A stretch of 64,000 nucleotides of DNA, from contig CAKOOR010000001.1 of NCBI GenBank assembly GCA_934098505.1, positions 1 through 64,000 on the forward strand. Direction: 5' to 3'. The notes beneath the pieces are model-generated. The model did not search any database. It saw nothing but the letters and a program-made list of their open reading frames with translations, and was not told where the DNA came from. This stretch comes from an uncultured Bacilli bacterium. Its GTDB lineage: Bacteria; Bacillota_I; Bacilli_A; RF39; UBA660. The first letter of the stretch is position 1; every line of letters starts with the position of its first letter. Below, one piece after another: positions 8,938-16,655 of the stretch. Made by a program: the position numbers and the translations under genes.

Positions 8938-10371
8938 GTGTTTAAAAAGAAGATAAATAATTGGAAAAGTAATTTTAAGTTAGATAAGTTTTTTATGAAT
9001 GTTAGTCTTATTATACCTGTTTTTTTAAGTTTAGTTTTTCTTATTAGTAATAATTTATTTTTAGGACTGCTTTTAGTTATAAGTATTATATTTATAATTA
9101 GAAAATATAAGGGTAAACATTTTGTTTTTTATTTACTTTTAATAGCCACTTTAGTTAGAATGGCCGGAATTATAATTTTTAATGTGCCCCAGACTAGTGA
9201 TTTTGCTGTTTTACTAGAGGCCGCAAGAAAGTTTAACTTAGGTGATTATAGTTTTAGTAAGAGTGGTTACTTTGCAATGTGGCCTTATCAAACCGGGTTT
9301 GTTTTATATGAGGCTTTGATGCTTAAAATAATTAATAGTGAGGTTTTCTTAAAAATTTTAAATATTTCTTATGAAGTAGGATTAACTTATTTTATTTATA
9401 GGACGGTTAAGAAGTTAGTAGGCGAAAAAGAGGCTCGAATAACAGCATCTTTATACGCGGTATTTCCTTTTTCTATTTATGCAGCGACAGTTATTTCTAA
9501 TCATCATTTAAGTACATTACTTAGTTATATAAGTATATGTTATCTTTTAAGGAATAATAAAGAAGATAAATTAAGAAACTATATAATAGCGGGTATCTTC
9601 CTAGGGCTTTCTAATGTTTTAAGACCAGAAGGAATTGTAGTTATATTTAGTTATCTTTTATATAGAGTATTAAAATTAACGAAGAAAGATTTTAAAAAGA
9701 GTAAGAAAATTATTCTTACGATAGTAAGATGTAGTATCTTTGTTTGTTTTTATTTTTTAGTAAATATGGGTATTTCCACTTATTTAGTTAAAAGTAATAT
9801 AAATGAAGATGGTCTTAAAAATAATAATCCGTTATGGAAGTTTGTGTTAGGAACTAATCCTAATACTTGTGGTAGATATGATTCAAATGATGAAATATAT
9901 TTAGGTGATGAAGAAAAAGAGTTAGAAGTTATAAAGACCAGAGTTAATAATCCTTATAAAATAGGTAATCTTTTAGTTTGTAAGACGAATAATTTTGTAT
10001 TAGATGGTTCTTTAGAATCTAGTAGCGGTATTTATAATGATAAAGTTATTTCCCTAATGGGGTTAAGTATTTCTTATAAAACTTTAGAAAATTTAGTATC
10101 GGGGGTTAATAAGGTTATTTATGGAGTAATGATTCTAGGACTTATAGTAGGAGTATTCTTAAAGAAAAGTGATGTTTTAAATAGTAATTTATTTTATTTT
10201 TATATTTTGTTTATTACGAATACTTTAGTTTATATGTTGATTGAAATTCAACCAAGATATACTTATTTTATTAATGCTACGGTTTTTATATTAGGTAGTG
10301 TTGGTTTAAAAGAATTACTTAAACTTTGGGATAATAGGTATAAGATAATAAGTTATAAGGATTTAAAATAG
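8938..10371 (+). CDS. Polytopic membrane glycosyltransferase-like protein (GT39/PMT type)
   Basis: 477 residues from GTG 8938, chosen because AGAAAGG is correctly spaced to it; an in-frame TTG at 8929 abuts that site. About ten hydrophobic helices. The first large external loop has the family pattern with an acidic residue after helix 1-2 (PQTSDFAVLLEAARKF, then WPYQTGFVLYEAL), as in PMT/ArnT-type GT-C enzymes that use lipid-linked sugars. A loop near residues 290-345 has paired cysteines. Likely adds sugars to a cell-surface protein or polymer. Donor and acceptor cannot be read from sequence. Confidence 0.75.
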   Translation: MFKKKINNWKSNFKLDKFFMNVSLIIPVFLSLVFLISNNLFLGLLLVISIIFIIRKYKGKHFVFYLLLIATLVRMAGIIIFNVPQTSDFAVLLEAARKFNLGDYSFSKSGYFAMWPYQTGFVLYEALMLKIINSEVFLKILNISYEVGLTYFIYRTVKKLVGEKEARITASLYAVFPFSIYAATVISNHHLSTLLSYISICYLLRNNKEDKLRNYIIAGIFLGLSNVLRPEGIVVIFSYLLYRVLKLTKKDFKKSKKIILTIVRCSIFVCFYFLVNMGISTYLVKSNINEDGLKNNNPLWKFVLGTNPNTCGRYDSNDEIYLGDEEKELEVIKTRVNNPYKIGNLLVCKTNNFVLDGSLESSSGIYNDKVISLMGLSISYKTLENLVSGVNKVIYGVMILGLIVGVFLKKSDVLNSNLFYFYILFITNTLVYMLIEIQPRYTYFINATVFILGSVGLKELLKLWDNRYKIISYKDLK

Positions 10372-10404
10372 TCCTTTTTTCTTTGGCTTAATACTTAATT
10401 TTTC

Positions 10405-10433
10405 TTGTTATTTATTTGGTAATTTTATATAAT
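10405..10433 (+). promoter_or_regulatory. Promoter of the DGR target gene
   Basis: TTGTTA (10405-10410), 17-nt spacer, TATAAT (10428-10433). The transcript then carries AGGAGGTGA before the ATG at 10460, one of the strongest ribosome sites in this region. Confidence 0.75.
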
Positions 10434-10459
10434 TAAAGTGAGGATAGGAGGTGAAATAG

Positions 10460-11695
10460 ATGGCAAAATTTAATAGAGAAAAAGCTTTAAGAAGGTTGGA
10501 GTTTAAAAGAAAATGGAGAAGTTATTCTAGATATGTTTATATAGCAGTACCTTGTGTATTATGTTGTTTATTATGTCTATATTTTGCTTATTCTAAATTC
10601 TTTGTATCTAAAGAAGAAGTGGTTATTAAAACAACGGTTGGTAATTTTATTCAGGGCGATTTAGTAATTGGTGCTTATATTGATAATGAATATAGTAGTA
10701 CTATTCCTGGTAAGGATGATGGTTATGTAGTTGAAAAGGTCGTTTGTGATAATGGGGCAACTGGAGAATGGGACGAGGATAAATGGGGCTTACTTACAAC
10801 TAATTTAACTAAACGTACGAAATGTAATGTTTACTTTAAGAAGGTTGTATCTAAGGTTCCTGATATTATAGCTACTGTGGATACTTCTGGTAAGTGTCCA
10901 ACGGTAAATGCTGATGGTTCGGTCAGTGTAACAGCAGTAGAAGCCACTAATGGTTATTTATGTAAGGCCAAAGATGCTTATGGTGATTCGTATTACTATC
11001 GTGGCAATGTAACAAATAATTATGTTTTATTTGCTGATAAGTATTGGCGTATTGTAAGAATTAATGGTGATGGTTCTGTAAGAGTTATTTATGACGGAAC
11101 AAGTGCCCATGCCAATGGTGAGTCAAGCGAAGACCGTCAAATTGGTACTAGTGCGTTTAATAGTAGTTATAATGATAATGCTTATGTTGGTTATATGTAT
11201 GGTGCTACTGGTGCCTCAACGTATGCAGCAGCTCATGCCAATACCAATGATTCAACAATCAAGACTTACATAGATAATTGGTATAAAACTAATATTTTAG
11301 GAACTGCCAATGAACAATATTTAGCTGATAATGTTTTTTGTAATGATCGTTCAATAAGTACGTATACCACAAGTTCAAATACAAAACTGGGTTATGGAAC
11401 TAATTCAACATATTATAGATGGGTATATGGTCCATGGAACGGTACAAACTATGGTAATATGAAAATGATGTTAACATGTCCACAAAAGAATGATGCTTTT
11501 ACAGTAAGTGATACTACTAATGGCAATGGAGCTCTAACGTATCCAGTCGGACTTTTAAGTACAGACGAAATAGCACTAGCCGGTGGATGGAATGTTAGCA
11601 ATAGTGGTTATTATCTATACTCTGGGCAAGTTTGGTGGGCTTCCTCGCCGTCTGTTTCTTATTCCTTGGCGGGGTTCGGCCAGTTTTCAATCTGA
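10460..11695 (+). CDS. DGR target (variable) surface protein, currently frameshifted in its variable repeat
   Basis: 411 residues as it stands. Basic N-terminus, membrane helix (about 28-50), a beta module with two cysteines shared with the protein at 6536, then a C-terminal domain (about 175-397) of the C-type-lectin/FGE-like sort found in gut Bacillota DGR targets (KYWRIVRINGDGSVR, YIDNWYKTNILG, LSTDEIALAGG, VWWASSP). The variable repeat starts at residue 391. Beyond it the sequence runs out of frame to a stop at 11693-11695. One frame over, conserved residues follow (GVRPVFNLKADT ... GSGTASDPYRISS) to a stop at 11755-11757. The present allele is therefore truncated and probably non-functional. 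Restoring a TR1-length core would give about 454 residues. Confidence 0.85.
   Translation: MAKFNREKALRRLEFKRKWRSYSRYVYIAVPCVLCCLLCLYFAYSKFFVSKEEVVIKTTVGNFIQGDLVIGAYIDNEYSSTIPGKDDGYVVEKVVCDNGATGEWDEDKWGLLTTNLTKRTKCNVYFKKVVSKVPDIIATVDTSGKCPTVNADGSVSVTAVEATNGYLCKAKDAYGDSYYYRGNVTNNYVLFADKYWRIVRINGDGSVRVIYDGTSAHANGESSEDRQIGTSAFNSSYNDNAYVGYMYGATGASTYAAAHANTNDSTIKTYIDNWYKTNILGTANEQYLADNVFCNDRSISTYTTSSNTKLGYGTNSTYYRWVYGPWNGTNYGNMKMMLTCPQKNDAFTVSDTTNGNGALTYPVGLLSTDEIALAGGWNVSNSGYYLYSGQVWWASSPSVSYSLAGFGQFSI
11632..11683 (+). repeat. Variable repeat (VR) of the DGR
   Basis: 52 nt ending in the GC-rich GGGGTTCGGCCAG, which matches both templates and is the likely initiation-of-mutagenic-homing end. Its first 18 nt (TTGGTGGGCTTCCTCGCC) are also shared with TR1. 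The whole repeat is identical to TR2 (15656-15707, reverse strand). The core between the shared ends is 20 nt, against 87 nt in TR1, causing the frameshift. Confidence 0.88.
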
Positions 11696-11793
11696 AGGCT
11701 GATACACTGGCACAAGGCTCAGGGACAGCATCTGACCCATATCGCATTTCTTCGTAGAAGAAATTTTACAATAATATATTTGATAACGTAAAT

Positions 11794-11821
11794 CGCCCAA
11801 AATGACTCTTCATTTTGGGCG
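11794..11821 (+). terminator. Strong hairpin/terminator downstream of the DGR target
   Basis: 12-bp perfect stem CGCCCAAAATGA / TCATTTTGGGCG with a CTCT loop, followed by ACAAATTTTT. It lies 37 nt after the ancestral stop. Some DGRs need a DNA hairpin just downstream of the VR for homing, so the same element may serve both roles (inference). Confidence 0.75.
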
Positions 11822-11926
11822 ACAAATTTTTATCTGAAAGATTAGTGAGTTGTAGAAATAATAAAATTATTTCACTAAATGCGTGAATAAAATGAGAATA
11901 ATAAAGTAGGAACTTTGTGCGTATGA

Positions 11927-11953
11927 TTCCCACAGCCGATTAGGCTGTGGGAA
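11927..11953 (+). terminator. GC-rich hairpin in the gap between target gene and TR1
   Basis: 11-bp perfect stem TTCCCACAGCC / GGCTGTGGGAA, loop GATTA, followed by AATTTTAG. Only a weak T-tract, so it may be a terminator or a structural element. The rest of 11758-12003 shows no gene. Confidence 0.5.
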
Positions 11954-12003
11954 AATTTTAGAGGCAATAATTTATTATCTAGCTTTAAGTTAAATTTTAG
12001 ACC

Positions 12004-12032
12004 TTGTCAAAAGTGGTTAAATAGGTTATATT
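12004..12032 (+). promoter_or_regulatory. Promoter for the TR1 template RNA
   Basis: TTGTCA (12004-12009), 17-nt spacer, TATATT (12027-12032). Transcription would start near 12039, giving a ~50-nt leader before TR1. No coding gene follows, which supports a non-coding transcript. Confidence 0.65.
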
Positions 12033-12088
12033 GGAATTAAGGGTATATTCCATTAATTTACGTTGCATTTTGTCTTTTATGTTTTGGC

Positions 12089-12207
12089 TTGGTGGGCTTC
12101 CTCGCCGAACAACTTCAATGGTAACAACGCTAACGTGCGTAACGTGAATTCGAATGGCAATGCGAACAACAACAACAACGTGAACAACGCTAACGGGGTT
12201 CGGCCAG
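12089..12207 (+). repeat. Template repeat 1 (TR1), adenine-rich
   Basis: 119 nt with the same ends as the VR. The 87-nt core, read in the frame of the target gene, has 29 codons of which 14 are AAC and 4 AAT. This is the hallmark of a DGR template: AAY codons, when adenines are randomised, sample most amino acids but never give a stop. In frame it would encode SSP, 29 variable-rich residues, then GVRP, joining exactly to the conserved C-terminus of the target. Confidence 0.9.
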
Positions 12208-12408
12208 ATTCCTACTAAGGTTAGTGATGATGACTAACGCCACTCATAGTAAATGGTTACGGCTGTTTAATTGAAGAAGTAGTCTTTTAGGACTAGGAGG
12301 AAATAACTATTTGTTACTTTAAAACAGAATAAAGATGTTACCAAACTCTTAATTGATAATCTAATATTAGATTGGAAACAGGATTATACCTAGGATTTTC
12401 CTGAATAG

Positions 12409-12464
12409 AAAGTATAGATACTATAATCGTTTAAGATATAATAGTTACTACTATACTTTTTTTT
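12409..12464 (+). terminator. Terminator of template RNA 1
   Basis: AAAGTATAG (12409-12417) pairs with CTATACTTT (12451-12459), followed by a run of eight T (12457-12464). The region 12466-12638 beyond it is AT-rich without a clear feature. Confidence 0.7.
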
Positions 12465-12684
12465 GGTGTATAAATATAAATGATTTAAACAAAAAATGTC
12501 ATTTAATTGTCTGATTTTATAGAAAATTGCAATTTTTTGTAAAAATTATGAAAAAAAAGAAGGAAATCAGCCACCACTCTACAATATATATAATTAGAAG
12601 GGTAAATAATATCCTTCGAAAGAAAGGCAGGTAAAACTATGTTGAATTTTGCAAATTGCATGAAAGAAAGAGAAGTGATGATTA

Positions 12685-13596
12685 ATGAAAAGCAAGAAAG
12701 AAATAGAAAGAACTTTAAAAGAAAATAAAAGCAAAGATTTTGTTTTACCTATGACTTGGGATGTTATGTTCGAGCAAATGTTCATTTCTAAAGAATCTAT
12801 GCCTCTACTTGAACATATTATTGCTGTATTTGGTAATATCGATATTAATGATGTTAAGGGTAAGGTTCGATTATTACCAAATGAATTAAAACAAACATTA
12901 GCAAAAGATACAAGGAGTAAAACTGATATAATTGCTGATTATTTTAAAGATGAAAAGAATACTGATAAATATATTGTGGAAATGAATTCATCAAAGAAGA
13001 TGCCTTGGCGTAATGCTTTTTATGCTTACAAAGTAGCAGGTGGTGGGATTGCCATGAAAGATGGTAAATATGTTAATGCTTATGACACTATCCTTATAGA
13101 TTTCAATAGTTTTTATGATTCTATACATAAATTTATAAGAACGATTACTATGCGTGATGAAGACGGTATAATTTTCGATGATAGTACCATAATATACGAA
13201 GTAAATATGGCAAAAGCCAGTGATTTGAGTTATAATTATGCTAATAAAAGAGAAGAACAAATAGCCATAATTAGTAGAATATTTATGGCTGAAAGTTCTC
13301 TTGAATTAGATAAGGAGTCAAATGAACTTATGAGTAAAAAAGATACGGAAAAATTAGTTAGTCGTGCCAAAGAATTATCAAGTGATGGAGAATATATTAG
13401 ACTTTTTTATGAAGAAGAAAACTATAAGGAGTTAATTCACAATACGGAAATAGCAGAAGCGCAGGAAAGGGCTTCTGAAGAAAGAGCGTTAGAAATTGCT
13501 AAAAACCTTATTAAAATGGGATTAAACAATGAGCAAATTATCGATGCAACAAAGATTTCAATTGAAGAAATTAATAAATTAAGAAAAGAAGTTTAA
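12685..13596 (+). CDS. Rpn-family PD-(D/E)XK nuclease (recombination-promoting nuclease)
   Basis: 303 residues. The N-terminal domain has the family pattern DVMFEQMFISKES (with FGNIDINDVKG), DTRSKTDIIADYF and IVEMNSSKKMPWRNAFYAYK; the Asp and Glu of the last two motifs fit the nuclease core, with EMN in place of the more usual ExQ. The C-terminus has the acidic repeat region (EYIRLFYEEENYKELIHN) and a helix-turn-helix-like end (NNEQIIDATKISIEEINKL). Rpn proteins are DNA nucleases linked to RecA-independent recombination and often multiply in genomes. A 29-codon ORF with its own ribosome site (12639-12728) overlaps the start. The gene lies between TR1 and the RT, so it may be a later insertion. 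Confidence 0.85.
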   Translation: MKSKKEIERTLKENKSKDFVLPMTWDVMFEQMFISKESMPLLEHIIAVFGNIDINDVKGKVRLLPNELKQTLAKDTRSKTDIIADYFKDEKNTDKYIVEMNSSKKMPWRNAFYAYKVAGGGIAMKDGKYVNAYDTILIDFNSFYDSIHKFIRTITMRDEDGIIFDDSTIIYEVNMAKASDLSYNYANKREEQIAIISRIFMAESSLELDKESNELMSKKDTEKLVSRAKELSSDGEYIRLFYEEENYKELIHNTEIAEAQERASEERALEIAKNLIKMGLNNEQIIDATKISIEEINKLRKEV

Positions 13597-13625
13597 GACC
13601 ATGAATATATAAGTATTTTAAAATA

Positions 13626-13901
13626 TAGGAGTCAAATGAACTTATGAGTAAAAAAGATACGGAAAGATTAGTTAATCGTGCCAAAGAATTATCAAGTGAT
13701 GGAGAATATATTAGACTTTTTGATGAAGAAGAAAACTATAAGGAGTTAATTCGTAATACGGAATTATCAGAAGCTCATGAAGCTGGCTCAAAAGAGAAAG
13801 CTCTGGAAATGGCTAAAAAATTAAAATTGGCTGGTGTGAATAGTTCAATTATTGCTGAGTCGTCTGGTTTATCAGTAAAAGAAATAGAAAATCTAAAATA
13901 A
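13626..13901 (+). pseudogene. Duplicated C-terminal fragment of the Rpn nuclease
   Basis: About 150 nt from 13626 nearly repeat 13311-13460 of the intact rpn gene, including the in-frame MSKKDTE start and YIRLFDEEENYKELIRN. It then diverges to a different helix-turn-helix-like tail (GVNSSIIAESSGLSVKEIENLK). It could make an 85-residue protein (13644-13901) lacking the nuclease domain. A remnant of a second rpn copy is the simplest reading. Confidence 0.75.
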
Positions 13902-13950
13902 TAAATTAAGCTTTAGTTATTATTTATATAAAATGTATTATTACTAATGA

Positions 13951-13976
13951 AAAGTGTAGTCAAGTGACTATGCTTT
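13951..13976. terminator. Bidirectional terminator between rpn remnant and RT gene
   Basis: AAAGTGTAGTC / GACTATGCTTT, 11 pairs with two wobbles, loop AAGT, T-rich on both exits. Separates convergent transcripts. Confidence 0.7.
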
Positions 13977-15086
13977 TTATAAATATTTTTCAATATCTTG
14001 ATTACAATTCATAAAATAACCACGATAACTGATTTTAGTTAGTTGATATTTAGGATAATTAGTATCTTTTAGTTTTTTTAGCTTTCTTCTAATTTTAGTT
14101 TTATTTTTAGAAGTAGGTAACATAAGTAATCTTTTATCTCTTAAAATATAACGATATCCTAAGAAATTTAGACCTTTACTTAAATTATATATTTGTGTCT
14201 TATTATTTAGTTTTAATAATAATTTATTTTCTACATATTTAGTAATTTCTTGTAAACAGTATTTTAAATATTCTTTATTATCACTAATAAGAAGAAAGTC
14301 ATCCATATAACGAATATAATATTTAATATGTAGTGTTTCTTTAATAAAATGATCTAAACCATTAAGATAAAGAAGAGCTAGTAATTGAGAGGACATATTA
14401 CCTATTGGTAGACCTTTACCTTTATAATATCTTGGTAATCGATCTAATTCTTTTAAAGCATTAGTACAGTCTATATTCTTATTTAATAATCTGTTCTTTT
14501 CATGATTTACTACAATATCAATATCACTATTACTATTAACATTATCAGTACTATCAATAATATTTTTAATAATTATTTTTAGTTTAGTATCTATTTTAAA
14601 CTTATTAACCATTTCAAAAAGTATATTATGATCAATATTAAAAAAGTATTTAGAAATATCACATTTTAAAATATAAATATTATCAGTATGAAATTTTAAC
14701 TTATTAATATAATATTTCATATAGTTAATAGCGGCTTTAGTACCTTTATTCTCTCTAGTAGCAACATTACTGGAAATTAATATTTTTTCAATACATGGTT
14801 TAAGAACAAATTTACTTATTAGATGATTGATTATTTTATCGTATAATTTTTCACTCATAATAATACGGTATTTGGGTTCTTGAACTAAGAAGATATTATA
14901 AGATTGATGAGTGTATGTATTATTATAAAGATTATTTTTAATATTGAAGATATTAGATAAATAATACATTTCAAAGACGGTTAGTTTTTTACGATGAATA
15001 GTATTTTTTCTAATAATATGATAAGCTTCGTTAATATTTTTATCGGTAACAACTTCATTAAATTTTATTAGCGCGGATGATTCCAT
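13977..15086 (-). CDS. DGR reverse transcriptase
   Basis: 369 residues, the compact size of DGR reverse transcriptases without maturase or integrase domains. Visible motifs: ATRENKGTKAA (motif 1), ILKCDISKYFFNID (motif 3, first catalytic Asp), GLPIGNMSSQLLALLYL (motif 4, with the SQ found in DGR and related enzymes instead of the QG of group II introns), and IRYMDDFLLI (catalytic YMDD), then FLGYRY. With Avd it copies the template RNA, misincorporating opposite adenines, and the cDNA replaces the VR. Its start overlaps the end of the avd gene by 29 nt, so the two are probably translationally coupled. Retron or defence RT types are less likely given Avd and the TR/VR set. Confidence 0.92.
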   Translation of the reverse strand: MESSALIKFNEVVTDKNINEAYHIIRKNTIHRKKLTVFEMYYLSNIFNIKNNLYNNTYTHQSYNIFLVQEPKYRIIMSEKLYDKIINHLISKFVLKPCIEKILISSNVATRENKGTKAAINYMKYYINKLKFHTDNIYILKCDISKYFFNIDHNILFEMVNKFKIDTKLKIIIKNIIDSTDNVNSNSDIDIVVNHEKNRLLNKNIDCTNALKELDRLPRYYKGKGLPIGNMSSQLLALLYLNGLDHFIKETLHIKYYIRYMDDFLLISDNKEYLKYCLQEITKYVENKLLLKLNNKTQIYNLSKGLNFLGYRYILRDKRLLMLPTSKNKTKIRRKLKKLKDTNYPKYQLTKISYRGYFMNCNQDIEKYL

Positions 15087-15411
15087 AAGTTATTTTCCTT
15101 AGTTCTAATAAAAATTTACATACAACGTCACATTGATGGTTACTTATATATTTTTCTTGTTTACAACATTTCATAAAATAATCTAACATAGCATAGTTTA
15201 CTAATAAATCTTTTAAATATTTATCTTTAATACGATTATTTTCATTGCTTTGAATTATATAGTAGTAGGTGTTTTCAATACTATTAAAGGTATTTTTTTC
15301 AATATTATCTTTTAACATTCTTTCGTTTTTAGGAATATTGATAGTAATATTTTTAATATAGTTTGCTGTTTTTTTAGTTTTGTCTAATAATTTAAAGTTT
15401 TCATTATTCAT
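15058..15411 (-). CDS. avd: DGR accessory variability determinant (Avd-like four-helix protein)
   Basis: 117 residues, basic, all-helical. The segment ITINIPKNERMLKDNIEKN matches the conserved Pro-Lys-x-Glu-Arg pattern of the Avd / 23S-rRNA-IVP-like four-helix bundle family, and the length is typical. In known DGRs Avd forms a pentamer that binds the RT and the template RNA and is needed for cDNA synthesis. The ribosome site before ATG 15411 is poor (GAGAG, too distant), so translation may be weak. First gene of the avd-rt operon. Confidence 0.85.
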   Translation of the reverse strand: MNNENFKLLDKTKKTANYIKNITINIPKNERMLKDNIEKNTFNSIENTYYYIIQSNENNRIKDKYLKDLLVNYAMLDYFMKCCKQEKYISNHQCDVVCKFLLELRKITYGIIRANKI

Positions 15412-15437
15412 TTTATTTTGTCAATTAACTCTCTTTC

Positions 15438-15466
15438 ATTATATCATTGCTTATTTGGCTATACAA
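15438..15466 (-). promoter_or_regulatory. Promoter of the avd-rt operon
   Basis: On the minus strand TTGTAT, 17-nt spacer, TATAAT. Start would be near 15431, about 20 nt before the avd ATG. It is downstream of template RNA 2, so enzyme and template can be made separately. Confidence 0.7.
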
Positions 15467-15527
15467 TAAAAAAATATAGTGCTAGTCATTATATTCCTTG
15501 GAATTATGACATCTATATTTTTAATTT

Positions 15528-15726
15528 AGGCTAAAAGCCTTGTCAACTATCTGTTTCCAATCTAAAAGAAGATTACGATTAATCGTTGCCGCCTCTATAA
15601 ATGTCCGTAGGCATTTATTACAGGTTCATAGCTATTTGCTAATTTTAGCAGGAATCTGGCCGAACCCCGCCAAGGAATAAGAAACAGACGGCGAGGAAGC
15701 CCACCAATTTATATGGATAGTTGGCA
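15528..15726 (-). ncRNA. DGR template RNA 2 (TR2 plus structured 3' region)
   Basis: Has its own promoter-like pair (15733-15761) and ends in a hairpin AGGCTTTTAGCCT (15528-15540). Reading on the minus strand after TR2: tail GATTCCTGCTAA, hairpin ATAAATG-CCTACGGA-CATTTAT (15597-15618), palindrome ACGATTAATCGT, hairpin AATCT-N6-AGATT (15559-15574) and GGAAACAG (to 15551). All but the palindrome have counterparts in template RNA 1; the spacing is shorter here. Ends are inferred. Confidence 0.75.
15656..15707 (-). repeat. Template repeat 2 (TR2), adenine-poor
   Basis: 52 nt, identical on the minus strand to the VR at 11632-11683. Between the shared ends it has only a 20-nt core with a single adenine, so adenine-directed mutagenesis could hardly vary it. 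A 20-nt core is not a multiple of three, so copying it into the target shifts the frame. Confidence 0.88.
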
Positions 15727-15732
15727 TGTTTA

Positions 15733-15761
15733 ATTTTAAAGGAGAAAAGGTCTAATTACAA
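15733..15761 (-). promoter_or_regulatory. Promoter for the TR2 template RNA
   Basis: On the minus strand TTGTAA, 17-nt spacer, TAAAAT. Start near 15726 gives a ~19-nt leader before TR2. The stretch from 15762 to 16050 beyond it is AT-rich and shows no gene or clear element. Confidence 0.6.
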
Positions 15762-16075
15762 TTGGAAATAATTGGTAATTTTTATAGTTATTAGAACTAA
15801 TGAAAGCTTTTTCTGGTTTTGTAAAATTATTATCATAATTATTAGTTTGATAAAATGATAGTAATTCTTAAGCAAATTGCTGTTCTTTATATAATTTTTT
15901 CGGATTATTAGTTTCTCATATCATAACATTTTCCATTTTTTTAAGTTGGAATTTATCTTAACATTGTAGTTAATAGATGTTAAGTATAATTTGAGATATA
16001 AGTTTAAGCAAAAATTATATAATAAAAACTATATCTTTTTATTTTTTATTTGGTATAATGAACTAGAGGTATTAT

Positions 16076-16630
16076 ATGGAAACAATTAATTTAACTTTAA
16101 ATGATTATAAGAAAATGAAGAAAATTATTAAGAATGATAGAAGTAATTATCAATATACATTAGATATTTTAGATAAAGAATATCCCTATGATACAAAAGA
16201 GTTTTGGATGCTTAAGATGGTTAAGGCTCTAAATTATAAGAATTTAAGTGATAGATATAATTATATCTATGATGAGATGTGTACTATTTTAGATAATATT
16301 AGTCATAAAGTATGTGATTTTAAATGTGATAAATGTTATGGTAATAGAAGTGGTAAATGTTTTGCTACTATTAATGGGTGCTGCTATTTCCATAAGAAAC
16401 CTTGTCCTTATTTAGTTAAGGGAGTATGTCAACATAGAAGTATTAGTTGTAAGATATTTTTATGTAGTCCAATAGAAAAGAAATATAAGTTTAAATCGAA
16501 GGTGGATACTTATCCGTTATTAAACTATTTCTTTAATAGAAAACAAAAAGACATAATTCATTATAGTTATAGACAAACTATAGATGAGGTTGTACCAAAG
16601 TTAGTAGAGTATGCTACCGAATTAAAGTGA
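16076..16630 (+). CDS. Cysteine-rich hypothetical protein
   Basis: 184 residues. A helical N-terminus is followed by a dense cysteine block (VCDFKCDKCYGNRSGKCF, then GCCYFHKKPCPY, GVCQHRSISCKIFLC) with 13 Cys plus His in about 55 residues. This pattern suggests a metal (zinc or Fe-S) site, not disulfides, since no signal peptide is visible. An extended -10 TGGTATAAT lies at 16052-16060, next to AGAGG before the ATG. Family not recognised. It is downstream of the DGR but divergent from it, so no functional link is claimed. Confidence 0.7.
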   Translation: METINLTLNDYKKMKKIIKNDRSNYQYTLDILDKEYPYDTKEFWMLKMVKALNYKNLSDRYNYIYDEMCTILDNISHKVCDFKCDKCYGNRSGKCFATINGCCYFHKKPCPYLVKGVCQHRSISCKIFLCSPIEKKYKFKSKVDTYPLLNYFFNRKQKDIIHYSYRQTIDEVVPKLVEYATELK

Positions 16631-16655
16631 TAAAAAGATAAAAAGGAGTTATTAT

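Larger units (their letters stand above)
12039..12465 (+). ncRNA. DGR template RNA 1 (TR1 plus structured 3' region)
   Basis: Bounded by a promoter-like pair upstream and a terminator at 12409-12464. After TR1 come elements also present in template RNA 2: the tail GATTCCTRCTAA, a hairpin TAAATGG-TTACGG-CTGTTTA (12250-12269), and a hairpin AATCT-N6-AGATT (12358-12373) running into GGAAACAG (to 12381). Conserved structure in two separate copies argues this is the RNA that the RT-Avd complex recognises as template. Exact ends are inferred. Confidence 0.75.

Noticed and set aside
12108..12194. AAC-rich stretch as a simple microsatellite or low-complexity sequence
   Set aside because: Its flanks match the VR and TR2 exactly, its length keeps frame, and non-Asn codons are interspersed; it fits a DGR template much better.
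12594..12785. 63-codon minus-strand frame over the rpn start
   Set aside because: Overlaps the rpn ribosome site and start on the other strand; no start signal of its own.
13977..15411. RT as part of a group II intron, retron or abortive-infection RT
   Set aside because: No maturase or intron domains V/VI, no retron msr-msd at the RT start, and an Avd-type gene plus TR/VR set are present.
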